From positions 62,001 through 126,000 of the forward strand of contig JAJECC010000172.1 of the NCBI GenBank assembly GCA_022822205.1: a DNA stretch of 64,000 bases, given 5' to 3'. The notes beneath the pieces are model-generated. The model saw nothing but the letters and a program-made list of their open reading frames with translations, did no database searches and had not been told where the DNA came from. This document shows, piece by piece, positions 18,440 through 26,640 of the stretch. Source of the stretch: Rhodospirillales bacterium (GTDB lineage: Bacteria; Pseudomonadota; Alphaproteobacteria; Rhodospirillales; UBA2165). Within the stretch, counting starts at the first letter, position 1, and the number at the start of each line of letters is the position of its first letter. The position numbers were made by a program, and so were the translations under genes.

Positions 18440-19227
18440 TTCGCGCCGGAAAACTGACCGGACCCGCGCTCGCCCTATCGCTGGGAATCGCGGCCGCCTG
18501 TCCGGTTTTCGGGCAATCGCTGAACTTCGCCAGCGATGCCGGTGGCGGCCCCATAGAGATATTCGCCGATGACGGCATCGAGTGGCAGCGAGAGAATGAA
18601 GTATTGATCGCCCGCGGCAACGCCAGAGCGGCGCGCAAAGACGTCGCGGTGAGGGCGGATGTCCTCAGGGCCCACTATGCGAGCCGCGCCGATGGCGCCA
18701 CGGAGCTGTCGCGACTGGAAGCGGCCGGCGACGTCAAAATCTCCTCGCCGTCGGAAAACATCACCGGCGATACCGCCGTGTACGATCTTGAAGAGGCCGT
18801 CCTGGTGGTTGCCGGCGATCGGGTTCGACTGGATACCGGCAACGATCAAATTACCGCCAATCAGCAGATGGAGTATTGGGAGCGGAAGCAAATGGCGGTC
18901 GCCCGGGGCCGCGCCGTCGGTCTTCACGACGGCAAACGAATTCGCGCCGAAGTGCTGGTGGCCTTTCTCCGTAGCGACCGGCAGGGCAAATCCCGGGTCT
19001 TCCGCGTGGAGGCGTTCGACGATGTCGTCATCCAGACCGAAATCGATACGGTTCGGGCGAACGAGGGCGTCTACAATGTGGATTCGGGGATCGCCACATT
19101 GACCGGAAACGTCCGCATTACGCGCGGCGAAAATCAGCTTGCCGGAGATAATGCCGAGGTCGATTTGAACACCGGGATCAGTAAGCTGTTAGGGCCTGTC
19201 CGGGGCCTGCTGGTTCCCAAGAAATAG
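18436..19227 (+). CDS. lptA: LPS transport periplasmic protein LptA
   Basis: A 263-residue protein with a signal peptide (about residues 1-26, cleavage after PVFGQ or nearby) and OstA-like beta-jellyroll repeats, such as the GDTAVYDLEEAVLVVAGD region. It forms the periplasmic bridge that moves lipopolysaccharide between LptC and LptD. It is longer than E. coli LptA (about 185 residues), with an added C-terminal repeat region. It overlaps lptC by 4 bases and precedes lptB by 78 bases. Confidence 0.9.
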   Translation: MIRAGKLTGPALALSLGIAAACPVFGQSLNFASDAGGGPIEIFADDGIEWQRENEVLIARGNARAARKDVAVRADVLRAHYASRADGATELSRLEAAGDVKISSPSENITGDTAVYDLEEAVLVVAGDRVRLDTGNDQITANQQMEYWERKQMAVARGRAVGLHDGKRIRAEVLVAFLRSDRQGKSRVFRVEAFDDVVIQTEIDTVRANEGVYNVDSGIATLTGNVRITRGENQLAGDNAEVDLNTGISKLLGPVRGLLVPKK

Positions 19228-19305
19228 GATTTGAAAGCCTGCGCATAATACACACTGGATAGCCGAGAGCATGATACAGAACACCAACATATTGGAGCCC
19301 CGCCG

Positions 19306-20118
19306 GTGAGCGGGCAGCCCCTCAAACCGGACCACAGGCGGGCCGGCCCGATGGTCGATCCGGCGGCAAATCCGCCCCGGATCGTTGCCGAAAATACGCG
19401 CGGTCTGTCGGCCCACAATCTCGGTAAGCGATTTGATAAACGGCCGGTTGTCCGGGGCGTGTCGATAGCGATCGACCGGGGCGAGGTCGTCGGGCTGCTC
19501 GGTCCGAATGGAGCAGGCAAGACGACTTGCTTCCATTTGATTACGGGTCTCGTTGCGCCGGATTCGGGTTTGATCGTCCTCGACGGCGAAGACATCACCG
19601 AATTGCCCATGTATCGGCGGGCCCGGCTGGGGATTGGATACCTGCCCCAGGAAGCCTCCATCTTCAGAGGATTGACGGTCGAGAACAATATCCGTGCGGT
19701 TCTTGAAGTCGTCGAAAAATCTCGTCACCGGCGCGAGGCGATGCTGGATGCGCTGCTGGCCGAATTCTCGATCACCCATCTCAGGAGAACGCCCGCGCTG
19801 GCGTTGTCCGGGGGTGAACGCCGCCGGGTGGAGATCGCGCGCGCCCTGGCCTCGCGGCCAAGCTTCGTACTCCTGGACGAACCGTTGGCCGGCATCGATC
19901 CGATCGCCGTCGGCGACATTCGCGACCTCGTGTCCCACCTCAAGGACCGGGGCATTGGCGTGCTGATAACGGATCACAACGTCCGCGACACCCTCGACGT
20001 GATCGACCGGGCCTACGTCATCCATGACGGCATGGTTCTGATGGAAGGCACCGCTTCCGATATCGTCGGCAATGAAGACGTGCGCCGGGTCTATCTCGGC
20101 GACCAATTCAACCTTTAG
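19306..20118 (+). CDS. lptB: LPS export ABC transporter ATP-binding protein LptB
   Basis: A 270-residue ABC ATPase. Walker A is GPNGAGKTT, the Q-loop region is YLPQEASIF, the signature is LSGGERRR, Walker B is FVLLDEP and the switch histidine is in ITDHN. It energises LPS extraction by LptF and LptG, which are not in the window. The GTG at 19306 is preceded by GGAG at 8 bases; it adds about 30 residues before the family-conserved start, and an internal ATG at 19351 is possible. It is 7 bases upstream of rpoN. Confidence 0.95.
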   Translation: MSGQPLKPDHRRAGPMVDPAANPPRIVAENTRGLSAHNLGKRFDKRPVVRGVSIAIDRGEVVGLLGPNGAGKTTCFHLITGLVAPDSGLIVLDGEDITELPMYRRARLGIGYLPQEASIFRGLTVENNIRAVLEVVEKSRHRREAMLDALLAEFSITHLRRTPALALSGGERRRVEIARALASRPSFVLLDEPLAGIDPIAVGDIRDLVSHLKDRGIGVLITDHNVRDTLDVIDRAYVIHDGMVLMEGTASDIVGNEDVRRVYLGDQFNL

Positions 20119-20125
20119 ACCGTCG

Positions 20126-21646
20126 ATGGCCATAGTCCCCCGCCTCGAACTCCGCCAGGGACAGTCATTGGTCATGACGCCCCAGCTTCAACAGGCGATC
20201 AAACTGCTTCAACTGTCCAACGTCGAGCTTGTCGAGTATGTGGAGGGCGAACTCGCCGAAAACCCCATGCTCGAACGGGACGAAAACAGCCAGGATCAGT
20301 TCGACGAGCCTGATCGTTCCCGGGAACAACCGGCGGAAAGCGGGAGCAACCCGGAGAAGGCCGACAATTCAGCCAACCTTGAGTTCGCCGATGCGGATTC
20401 GCCGGAAACACCCCAAGTCGAGGCACTCGATGCCGACTATCAGAACGATTGGACGGATGACGGCGCCGCGCCGCGGCCGGCGGATTATTCGCCGATCGGG
20501 GGCGCCGGCGGTTCCGGCGAAAGCACCGCCGCAATTCTTGAGCAAACCCTCTCTCAGGAAATTTCCCTCCGCGATCACCTTATGGCGCAGATCACCGTCG
20601 ACATCAAAGACCCCGCCGATCGCCTGATAGCGATTCAACTTATCGAGTCGCTGGACGAGGCAGGCCGAATCGCCGACGAAGTGGAAACCGTCGCTGAACG
20701 TCTGGGCTGCCCCGCGGGAAAGGTGGAGGCTGTGCTCTCCCGGCTTCAACTGATGGATCCACCGGGTATTTTCGCCCGGTCATTGGTCGAATGCTGGACC
20801 ATTCAGCTCCGCGAACGGGATCGGCTGGACCCGGCAATGGCGTGTCTGCTGGAAAACGTCGAGCTGCTGAAACAACATAACTACCCCGCCCTTTCCAAGC
20901 TGTGTCACGTGGATATCGAAGATATCCGTGACATGATCGACGAAATTTGGGCCCTTAATCATCGGCCCGCCGAGGCATTCGATCATGTGATGGCGCAGCC
21001 CATCACGCCCGACGTAATCATGCGCTCCGGACCGGGCGGCAAATGGGCCGTTGAACTGAACAGCGAAACGCTGCCCAGAGTGCTGGTGAACAACAGGTAC
21101 CATGCCGAGGTTTCCGCCGCGGTAAGAACCAAGGATGAGAAGGCCTACGTCGCGGAGAAATATCAATCGGCGAACTGGCTCGTTAAGGCCCTGCACCAAC
21201 GGGCGACGACCATTCTCAAGGTGTCCCGGGAAATCGTCCTCCAGCAAGAGGCTTTTTTTGCCAGGGGCGTCGAACATCTCAAGCCTCTGGTGCTGCGGGA
21301 CATCGCCGAGGAAATAGAGATGCACGAAAGCACCGTGAGCCGGGTGACGTCGAACAAGTACATCAACACGCCTCGGGGCATTTACGAGTTGAAATACTTC
21401 TTCACCCAGGCCATCGCCTCGACGGTCGGCGGAGAAGCGCACTCGGCGGAAGCGGTGAGACACAAAATCAAGTCGCTGGTCGACGGAGAAACCAAGGATG
21501 CCATTTTGTCCGATGACAAGATGGTCGAATTGTTGAATGCGGAGGGCATTGATATTGCCCGGCGAACCATCGCTAAGTATCGAGAATCAATGAATATTCC
21601 GTCTTCGGTACAGCGTCGCCGCGAGAAAGCGCTGCTGGCCGGCTGA
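20126..21646 (+). CDS. rpoN: RNA polymerase sigma-54 factor RpoN
   Basis: A 506-residue sigma-54. Region I with the glutamine-rich SLVMTPQLQQAIKLLQLS is at residues 10-30, region II is acidic (about 50-130), and the core-binding and DNA-binding domains follow. The RpoN box ARRTIAKYRE is near the C terminus. It directs activator-dependent transcription of nitrogen and other genes. The ATG at 20126 gives the conserved MAIVPRLELRQGQ start. It follows lptB by 7 bases; ptsN follows after a 300-base spacer, without the hpf gene often found between them. Confidence 0.97.
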   Translation: MAIVPRLELRQGQSLVMTPQLQQAIKLLQLSNVELVEYVEGELAENPMLERDENSQDQFDEPDRSREQPAESGSNPEKADNSANLEFADADSPETPQVEALDADYQNDWTDDGAAPRPADYSPIGGAGGSGESTAAILEQTLSQEISLRDHLMAQITVDIKDPADRLIAIQLIESLDEAGRIADEVETVAERLGCPAGKVEAVLSRLQLMDPPGIFARSLVECWTIQLRERDRLDPAMACLLENVELLKQHNYPALSKLCHVDIEDIRDMIDEIWALNHRPAEAFDHVMAQPITPDVIMRSGPGGKWAVELNSETLPRVLVNNRYHAEVSAAVRTKDEKAYVAEKYQSANWLVKALHQRATTILKVSREIVLQQEAFFARGVEHLKPLVLRDIAEEIEMHESTVSRVTSNKYINTPRGIYELKYFFTQAIASTVGGEAHSAEAVRHKIKSLVDGETKDAILSDDKMVELLNAEGIDIARRTIAKYRESMNIPSSVQRRREKALLAG

Positions 21647-21946
21647 CCCGGGATATCGCATTTCGGACTCGGAGGCGACCGCCCCTTGACAGCCGTGACA
21701 CCGGGTTCTAGGGTCCGGCCCGCTCGCGCTCAGCGGGAGCTGATTCGTCGTAATCGTTCATAAAAAACATTGCGCTTTAACGTGACCCCCAACGGCATCT
21801 CAATTGGAATTCCGTCCGCAGCCACATCGGTGGAGACGCACCCCGGCTCCGGGACCGGTCGGAAATCCGGCTTGGCTGTCCATCTCGGGTGATAAGCGCT
21901 GGATGGCTCTCTCGAAAGAGCCGGTAACCTGGTCGAAGGAACGGCA
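21647..21946 (+). other. 300-base spacer between rpoN and ptsN, no gene seen
   Basis: No reading frame here resembles HPF, which many relatives encode between rpoN and ptsN. A promoter-like pair lies near the start, giving ptsN a leader of about 225 bases. An opposite-strand frame (21730-22008) has no recognisable features and runs into ptsN. Confidence 0.6.
21686..21714 (+). promoter_or_regulatory. Probable sigma-70 promoter for ptsN
   Basis: TTGACA at 21686-21691 and TAGGGT at 21709-21714 with a 17-base spacer, 230 bases before ptsN. The long leader is unusual. Confidence 0.5.
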
Positions 21947-22411
21947 ATGGAAATCGCCGAACTCATCACACCTGAAAGTGTAATTCCCAACCTCAAGGTC
22001 ACCAGCAAGAAACAGGCGCTTCAAGAGCTCGCGAAGCGTGCGGCGGCATTGTTCGACATCGGTGAACGTCAGGTGTTCGAGGTTCTGCTGGAAAGGGAGA
22101 AACTGGGCACGACCGGCGTGGGCAACGGCATTGCCATCCCACATGGGAAACTCGCCGACCTCGGCACGCTTTACGGACTGTTCGCGCGGCTCGAAAGACC
22201 GGTCGATTTCGATTCCATCGACGAGCGGCCGGTCGACCTGATCTTTCTCCTGCTCGCACCGGAAAACGCCGGCGCGGAGCACCTGAAGGCGCTTTCCCGG
22301 GTGTCGCGCGTTCTGCGGGATAAGGGCGTCTGCGACAAGCTTCGCGCCACCGACACCCCTGAAGCGTTGTATTCGCTGCTGACGGACCAGACGGCAAATC
22401 GCGCGGCTTAG
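21947..22411 (+). CDS. ptsN: Nitrogen PTS EIIA component PtsN
   Basis: A 154-residue EIIA-Ntr domain. The phosphorylated histidine is His66 in GIAIPHGK. It receives phosphate from the PTS-Ntr chain (EI-Ntr, NPr) and regulates potassium transport, metabolism and stress responses by its phosphorylation state. Length is normal. It follows rpoN, as is typical, and its TAG stop is the first arm of a large inverted repeat shared with the convergent DUF1150 gene. Confidence 0.96.
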   Translation: MEIAELITPESVIPNLKVTSKKQALQELAKRAAALFDIGERQVFEVLLEREKLGTTGVGNGIAIPHGKLADLGTLYGLFARLERPVDFDSIDERPVDLIFLLLAPENAGAEHLKALSRVSRVLRDKGVCDKLRATDTPEALYSLLTDQTANRAA

Positions 22412-22450
22412 AGCGCCAATATCCGGATTGTTTGGCCGGATACCGCTCTA
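22409..22450. repeat. Palindromic TAGAGC element between convergent genes
   Basis: Outer arms TAGAGCG (22409-22415) and CGCTCTA (22444-22450) and inner arms TATCCGG (22420-22426) and CCGGATA (22436-22442) form a long hairpin on either strand. The outer arms supply the TAG stops of both ptsN and the DUF1150 gene. It may act as a bidirectional terminator or mRNA 3' protector, although no T-tract is present. Confidence 0.75.
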
Positions 22451-22699
22451 ATGCACCCGGAGGGGCAGAAGTCCCTCCTGGATTGCGGCGGCAACGGCGA
22501 TTTCCTCATCCGGGGCGGCGCCGATCTGCTCGCCGTCGGCGGCAAAAATCCCGGCGGCTTGCCGGCCGTCCTCGGTCGTGATCGGCCGCACGTAGGCCAC
22601 TTCATCCATACCCCATAGGGCAAGGTCGGAGGCCGACACCAATGCCGAATCGAGATCGATGGGCTCGCCGGTGTTCGGGTTTTGATTGTCCTCGGTCAT
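22448..22699 (-). CDS. DUF1150 family protein
   Basis: An 83-residue acidic protein of the DUF1150 family, found mostly in Alphaproteobacteria and commonly just downstream of small heat shock genes. The ATG at 22699 fits the family start; the longer frame reads through the hsp20 end. Core sequence includes LALWGMDEVAYVRPI and an alanine-rich C-terminal helix. The molecular role is unknown. It follows hsp20 by 16 bases and would share its transcript. Confidence 0.88.
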   Translation of the reverse strand: MTEDNQNPNTGEPIDLDSALVSASDLALWGMDEVAYVRPITTEDGRQAAGIFAADGEQIGAAPDEEIAVAAAIQEGLLPLRVH

Positions 22700-22715
22700 T
22701 TCCGTTTCCCTTTTT

Positions 22716-23183
22716 CTACTCGGCATCCACATCGATGGTTCGAGGGGACGCTTTTGCCTTGCCGGCTCCCTTTTCGATTTTGATGGAACGCACCTCGGGT
22801 TCGGGGGTGGGGCGCCGCAAATCAATATGAAGCAGACCGTCTTCGAGCCGGGCCGCCGTTACCTCGATACCCTCCGCCAGAACAAAAGCCCGCTGAAACT
22901 GGCGGGCGGCAATGCCGCGGTGGAGATAGACCCGGTCCGTCCCGTCCTCGTCATTCCTGCCGCGAATGACCAACTGGTTGTCTTCGATGGTAACGTCCAG
23001 ATCATCCAGCGTGAATCCGGCGACCGCCAAGGTAATGCGGAGTTCTTCTTCGCCCAGCTGTTCGATATTGTAGGGCGGGTAGCCCTCGGCGGACGCTTTC
23101 GACGCCCGGTCCAATACCCGTTCAAGCTGATCGAATCCGAGAAGTAATGGGCTGTTGAATACTGGAACACGCGCCATGGCCAT
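22716..23183 (-). CDS. Small heat shock protein, Hsp20/IbpA family
   Basis: A 155-residue holdase chaperone with an alpha-crystallin domain at about residues 35-130, including LAVAGFTLDDLDV and the A-x-x-x-n-G-v-L-type motif LEDGLLHIDL. It binds unfolding proteins in the cytosol before refolding by DnaK and ClpB. ATG at 23183 follows an excellent AAGGAGG ribosome site at 6 bases. The partner DUF1150 gene lies downstream. A candidate heat-shock promoter is seen about 110 bases upstream. Confidence 0.93.
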   Translation of the reverse strand: MAMARVPVFNSPLLLGFDQLERVLDRASKASAEGYPPYNIEQLGEEELRITLAVAGFTLDDLDVTIEDNQLVIRGRNDEDGTDRVYLHRGIAARQFQRAFVLAEGIEVTAARLEDGLLHIDLRRPTPEPEVRSIKIEKGAGKAKASPRTIDVDAE

Positions 23184-23490
23184 TCGTCCTCCTTAAGCGA
23201 GCGTGGCAGCGAGGCCCTGGCAAGGCGCCTCTGTCGGCGTCGGGTGCTCTCGGCGGCCACCTCATGTGCACTGCCGGACCCGTCGTATTTCTAAATTTGT
23301 GCCGATTTCCGCCGCCGTCAAGCGTTACGGCGCCCATCGGCCTTCTCGGACGAACCGCCCAACGGCTATCGCCCATTGATCCAGGTCAAAGCGGCGGGAC
23401 AAACCGGCCGTTAGTCTCGTGATGATCGTTTTCCAGGCATGACGGGCACGAACGCAAATGGCCCGCACAAGGTAAGGAGATGGGCAGGAA
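23184..23490. other. Divergent spacer between hsp20 and universal stress protein genes
   Basis: About 310 bases with no convincing gene. It must hold both divergent promoters. The hsp20 side contains a candidate RpoH-type promoter, listed separately; I could not assign the opposite one. Confidence 0.6.
23293..23322 (-). promoter_or_regulatory. Candidate RpoH-type promoter of hsp20
   Basis: On the minus strand, CTTG (23322-23319) is followed after 17 bases by CACAAATTT (23301-23293). This partly matches the alphaproteobacterial sigma-32 pattern CTTG, 17-18 bases, CyTATnT. The match to the second element is imperfect. Confidence 0.3.
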
Positions 23491-23493
23491 GTG

Positions 23494-24306
23494 ATGCGGG
23501 ATATCCTGGTGCACATGGACGGCACCGAGCAAAACAAAGTCCGTGTGGAAGCAGCCGCGCAGCTGGCGCAACGGTACGAAGCTCACCTGACCGGCCTGTT
23601 TGTCCTCGCCGATCCGTTCATCCCCATTTACGACGCCGCCCAACTGCCCCCGGAATTTTACGAGGAGCAGGAAACACTCGACAGGCAGCAGGCCGAGGCG
23701 GCGGAGAACATGTTCCGCGGGATAGCCGGGCCAACAGGTGTTTCCACGGAATGGCGCGTCGACCAAGGGACCAAGGCGGACGTCATCGCCAGGCACGCAC
23801 ATTACTGTGACCTGGTCATCGCCGGCCAACGCAACCCCGAACAGCCGGCCGGCGGCGATGTGCCCGACGGCCTGCTGCTGTCGATCGGCCGGCCGATCCT
23901 GATTTTGCCCTACGTGAGCCAATCCGCGGACATCGGCAAACGCATCATGGTCGCCTGGAACGCCAGTCCGCAAGCGACGCGGGCGGTTCATGATGCCATC
24001 CCGTTCATGTCGCAAGCCGGCCATGTCGACGTGATTGCCGTAAATCCGGACGGCAGCCACGGCGAAATACCCTGTGCGGACATCAGCCTCCATCTCGCCC
24101 GGCACGGCATCAAATGTGAAGCCCAGTCAATCACCGTCAACGATATCGGTGTTGCGGACATGCTGCTCTCGCGGGCCGCCGATCAGAGCGCCGATATGAT
24201 CGTGATGGGCGCGTACGGACACGCCCGTTGGCGGGAGTGGGTTTTTGGCGGAGTGACCGCTCACATGCTCGGCCACATGACCATACCGGTCCTGATGGCC
24301 CATTAG
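23494..24306 (+). CDS. Universal stress protein with two Usp domains
   Basis: A 270-residue protein with tandem Usp domains, residues about 1-140 and 145-270. The second carries the ATP-binding type motif GAYGHARWREWVFGGVT. Such proteins are induced by stress, bind ATP or AMP, and are cytosolic. ATG at 23494 is preceded by AGGA; a GTG directly before it at 23491 is also in frame. Divergent from hsp20, which supports a stress-response neighbourhood. The TAG stop begins a TAGAGC motif copy. Confidence 0.9.
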   Translation: MRDILVHMDGTEQNKVRVEAAAQLAQRYEAHLTGLFVLADPFIPIYDAAQLPPEFYEEQETLDRQQAEAAENMFRGIAGPTGVSTEWRVDQGTKADVIARHAHYCDLVIAGQRNPEQPAGGDVPDGLLLSIGRPILILPYVSQSADIGKRIMVAWNASPQATRAVHDAIPFMSQAGHVDVIAVNPDGSHGEIPCADISLHLARHGIKCEAQSITVNDIGVADMLLSRAADQSADMIVMGAYGHARWREWVFGGVTAHMLGHMTIPVLMAH

Positions 24307-24320
24307 AGCGGTTTCCGGCC
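24304..24320 (+). repeat. TAGAGC-type dispersed motif (Usp stop)
   Basis: Reads TAGAGCGGTTTCCGGCC. Its first three bases are the stop codon of the universal stress protein gene. Confidence 0.6.
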
Positions 24321-24466
24321 ATGCCCCGGGCAGTCTAAACTTAGGGAATATCCGAGAGGCGCACCCAATGCCCGTATTTCACAGCGAACGCCCAAGACTC
24401 CCGGATTGTCCGCTTGTCGCAAACTGCTCCGCACGGTGCGCCCGATCCCAACGGGACGTGACCGAC

Positions 24467-24637
24467 ATGAGCGGCATCCGATCCGCCGCCGGTATGTTCG
24501 TCGAACGGTTTGGACGGGATGCGTTGGCGCAAGCCGAACTCCGCGCCGACGAATTGCTTGCCGCCGGCAACTACGAGGGCCGGGCGCGATGGCAACTGAT
24601 CGGCCGCGAAATCGGCGCGATTTTCGGGACCAATTGA
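24467..24637 (+). CDS. Small conserved helical protein
   Basis: A 56-residue protein from ATG at 24467. The pattern MFVERFGRDALAQAELRADELL followed by a glycine turn and an aromatic helix (RWQLIGREIG) resembles short alphaproteobacterial proteins that I have seen annotated as DUF6961-like; the name is uncertain. No membrane segment is present. The frame is open to 24368, but the extension is cysteine- and arginine-rich and looks non-coding. It sits between two stress-associated genes. Confidence 0.55.
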   Translation: MSGIRSAAGMFVERFGRDALAQAELRADELLAAGNYEGRARWQLIGREIGAIFGTN

Positions 24638-24712
24638 TCTCGCTTGATAGGCGTCAATGCGGGATAATGGCTTTCCGTCACCATGTTGCCGGAACAGTGA
24701 CAGGAGGATCCA

Positions 24713-25408
24713 ATGTTCGCCAAGGATATCATGACGACCAACGTCATCACCGTCGGTCCCGACGAGCCCGTCGCCGATATTGCGCGGCTTCTGATCGAAC
24801 GCGGCATCAGCGCCGTCCCGGTCGTCGATGTCGACGGCACCTTGCACGGCATCGTCAGCGAGGGTGACCTGGTGCATCGCGTACGCGGCGACCTCGAACT
24901 TCCGCGTTCGTGGTGGCTGAGCCTGTTGGGCGACCCCAAGGACACGCCGCAGGAGTACTTGAAGTCCCACGGCAAATCGGCGGCCGATGTAATGACCGCC
25001 GACGTCATCTCGGTCACCGAGTTTACCGCGGTTTCCGAAATCGCGGAGACCCTGGAGACCAAGCGCATCAAGCGGGTCCCGGTGGTCGAGGACGGGAAGC
25101 TCAAAGGCATCGTGAGCCGGGCGAACATCATCCAGGCATTGGTCGCGGTGAAAGAAACCGGACTGCCCGAGACCGACGCCAGCGACCAGGAGATTCGCGA
25201 GGCCGCCATCGCCGAGTTCGACAAACACGCCTGGTCCGGCTCATCGACCATCAATGTCGTGGTCAAGGACGGTGTCGTGCGCCTCTGGGGTTTGGTCGGT
25301 TCCGAGGACGCCCGGAAGGCCGTACACCTGGCGACCGAGAACATCAACGGCGTGAAGTCGGTCGAGGACAACCTCAGCGTCGCCGACCGCGTGCCGGACC
25401 ACATTTAG
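24713..25408 (+). CDS. CBS-pair and BON domain protein
   Basis: A 231-residue protein with two CBS motifs (about residues 1-60 and 90-145) and a C-terminal BON domain (about 160-225). CBS pairs bind adenosyl nucleotides and sense energy state, while BON domains bind phospholipid or other surfaces. The first motif starts DIMTTNVITVGPDEPV and the second DVMTADVISVTEFTAV. No signal peptide is evident. It is preceded by an AGGAGG ribosome site and ends shortly before a strong terminator. Confidence 0.9.
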   Translation: MFAKDIMTTNVITVGPDEPVADIARLLIERGISAVPVVDVDGTLHGIVSEGDLVHRVRGDLELPRSWWLSLLGDPKDTPQEYLKSHGKSAADVMTADVISVTEFTAVSEIAETLETKRIKRVPVVEDGKLKGIVSRANIIQALVAVKETGLPETDASDQEIREAAIAEFDKHAWSGSSTINVVVKDGVVRLWGLVGSEDARKAVHLATENINGVKSVEDNLSVADRVPDHI

Positions 25409-25457
25409 CAGGTTCTCCCGTGCCGGGTTTTCGGCCCGGCCACACGTTCCCCAACTC

Positions 25458-25487
25458 GGGCCTGATCAGTTCAGGCCCTGCTTTTTT
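25458..25487 (+). terminator. Rho-independent terminator after the CBS-BON gene
   Basis: Perfect 8-base stem GGGCCTGA/TCAGGCCC with a 5-base loop, then TGC and six T residues. Confidence 0.9.
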
Positions 25488-25491
25488 GCGG

Positions 25492-26535
25492 TCATTGCGC
25501 CGCTTGTGCCGCCCGATGCCCGCGTACGGCGTCGATCAGCTTGTCCACATCTTCCGGGCGCGTGTCGAACGCCATCACCAGCCGGACGCGGCTTCGGCCT
25601 TCGGACTCCTGGGCATAGAAAACGAAGCCCCGCTCGACGAGCTCGCCGGTTGTCGAGGCGGGCCATTCGGCAAAGACCATGTTGGCTTCCACCGGGTGAA
25701 GTATCTCGACAGCCGGTATTTCGGACAACGCCGACCCGAGCCGCGCGGCCATGGCATTGGCGTGATCCGCCAGAGCGAGCCAAAGACCGCCGCTCAAATA
25801 CGCCCCCCACTGCGCGGTCAGGAAGCGCATCTTCGAAAACAGGTGGCCGCCCCTTTTTCGCCGGTATGCGAATTCCTCACCGTCGGCGGGATTGAAAAAC
25901 ACCACCGCCTCCGCCGCCAGCGTGCCGTTCTTCGTTGCGCCGAAACTCAACGCGTCGACACCGGCCTTCCAGGTGGTCTCGGCGGGTGAGACGCCCATCG
26001 AGGCGACCGCGTTGGCAAACCGGGCCCCATCCATGTGAAGCCGCATGCCGTGCTCCCGGCAGCAGGATGCCAGGGCCTCGATCTCTTCGGGCGTGTACAC
26101 CGTCCCGGATTCGCTCGCCTGCGTGATGCTTACCGCCGACGGCTTGACGTGGTGAACCGGCGGCACCGCCTTCGCGATGGCGGGCTGCAAGACAGCCGGG
26201 GTCAGTTTTGCGTGCTCGCCGCCGACCGGGATCAACTTGCCGCCGTAATGCTCGGGGGCCCCCGCCTCATGCACCTGAATATGGGCGTCCTCGTGGCAGT
26301 AGGCGCCGCCATAAGGCGGGACCAGCTGGGAAAGCGAAAGTGCGTTGGCGGCCGTGCCCGTGGCGACAAAGAAGACCGAAACCTCCTTTTCGAAGACCTC
26401 GTTCATCAATGCCTCGGCGCGCGCCGTATACGAATCCGCCCCATAGGGCATTTCCGGCCCGGCCGCCGCGGCCGCGCTCAAGGCCTCGATGATTTCCGGC
26501 GCCGCACCGGTTACGTTGTCGCTTGCGAAATTCAA
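25492..26535 (-). CDS. ltaE: Low-specificity L-threonine aldolase
   Basis: A 347-residue PLP-dependent enzyme of fold type I that cleaves L-threonine or allo-threonine to glycine and acetaldehyde. The PLP lysine is Lys202 in SFGATKNG, the aspartate partner is in HMDGARFANAVA, and the N-terminal FASDN motif is present. Length is typical. The gene is read divergently from a hydroxyacid dehydrogenase gene, and glycine and hydroxypyruvate/glyoxylate chemistry could connect them. Confidence 0.92.
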   Translation of the reverse strand: MNFASDNVTGAAPEIIEALSAAAAAGPEMPYGADSYTARAEALMNEVFEKEVSVFFVATGTAANALSLSQLVPPYGGAYCHEDAHIQVHEAGAPEHYGGKLIPVGGEHAKLTPAVLQPAIAKAVPPVHHVKPSAVSITQASESGTVYTPEEIEALASCCREHGMRLHMDGARFANAVASMGVSPAETTWKAGVDALSFGATKNGTLAAEAVVFFNPADGEEFAYRRKRGGHLFSKMRFLTAQWGAYLSGGLWLALADHANAMAARLGSALSEIPAVEILHPVEANMVFAEWPASTTGELVERGFVFYAQESEGRSRVRLVMAFDTRPEDVDKLIDAVRGHRAAQAAQ

Positions 26536-26640
26536 CGGACATTTCCTGTTCCTGTGTCCGGAATGTCATATCACGGCTTCCCCCGCTTGATCGACACCTT
26601 CCGAGCCATCATGCTGCGATCCGAAAACACGGAGACGGCG

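Noticed and set aside
21730-22008. Minus-strand frame between rpoN and ptsN as a possible gene
   Set aside because: It overlaps the ptsN start and has no recognisable motif or ribosome site.
26035-26640. N-terminal extension of the hydroxyacid dehydrogenase
   Set aside because: It runs antisense through the threonine aldolase gene; the GTG at 26641 with a good ribosome site gives the family length.
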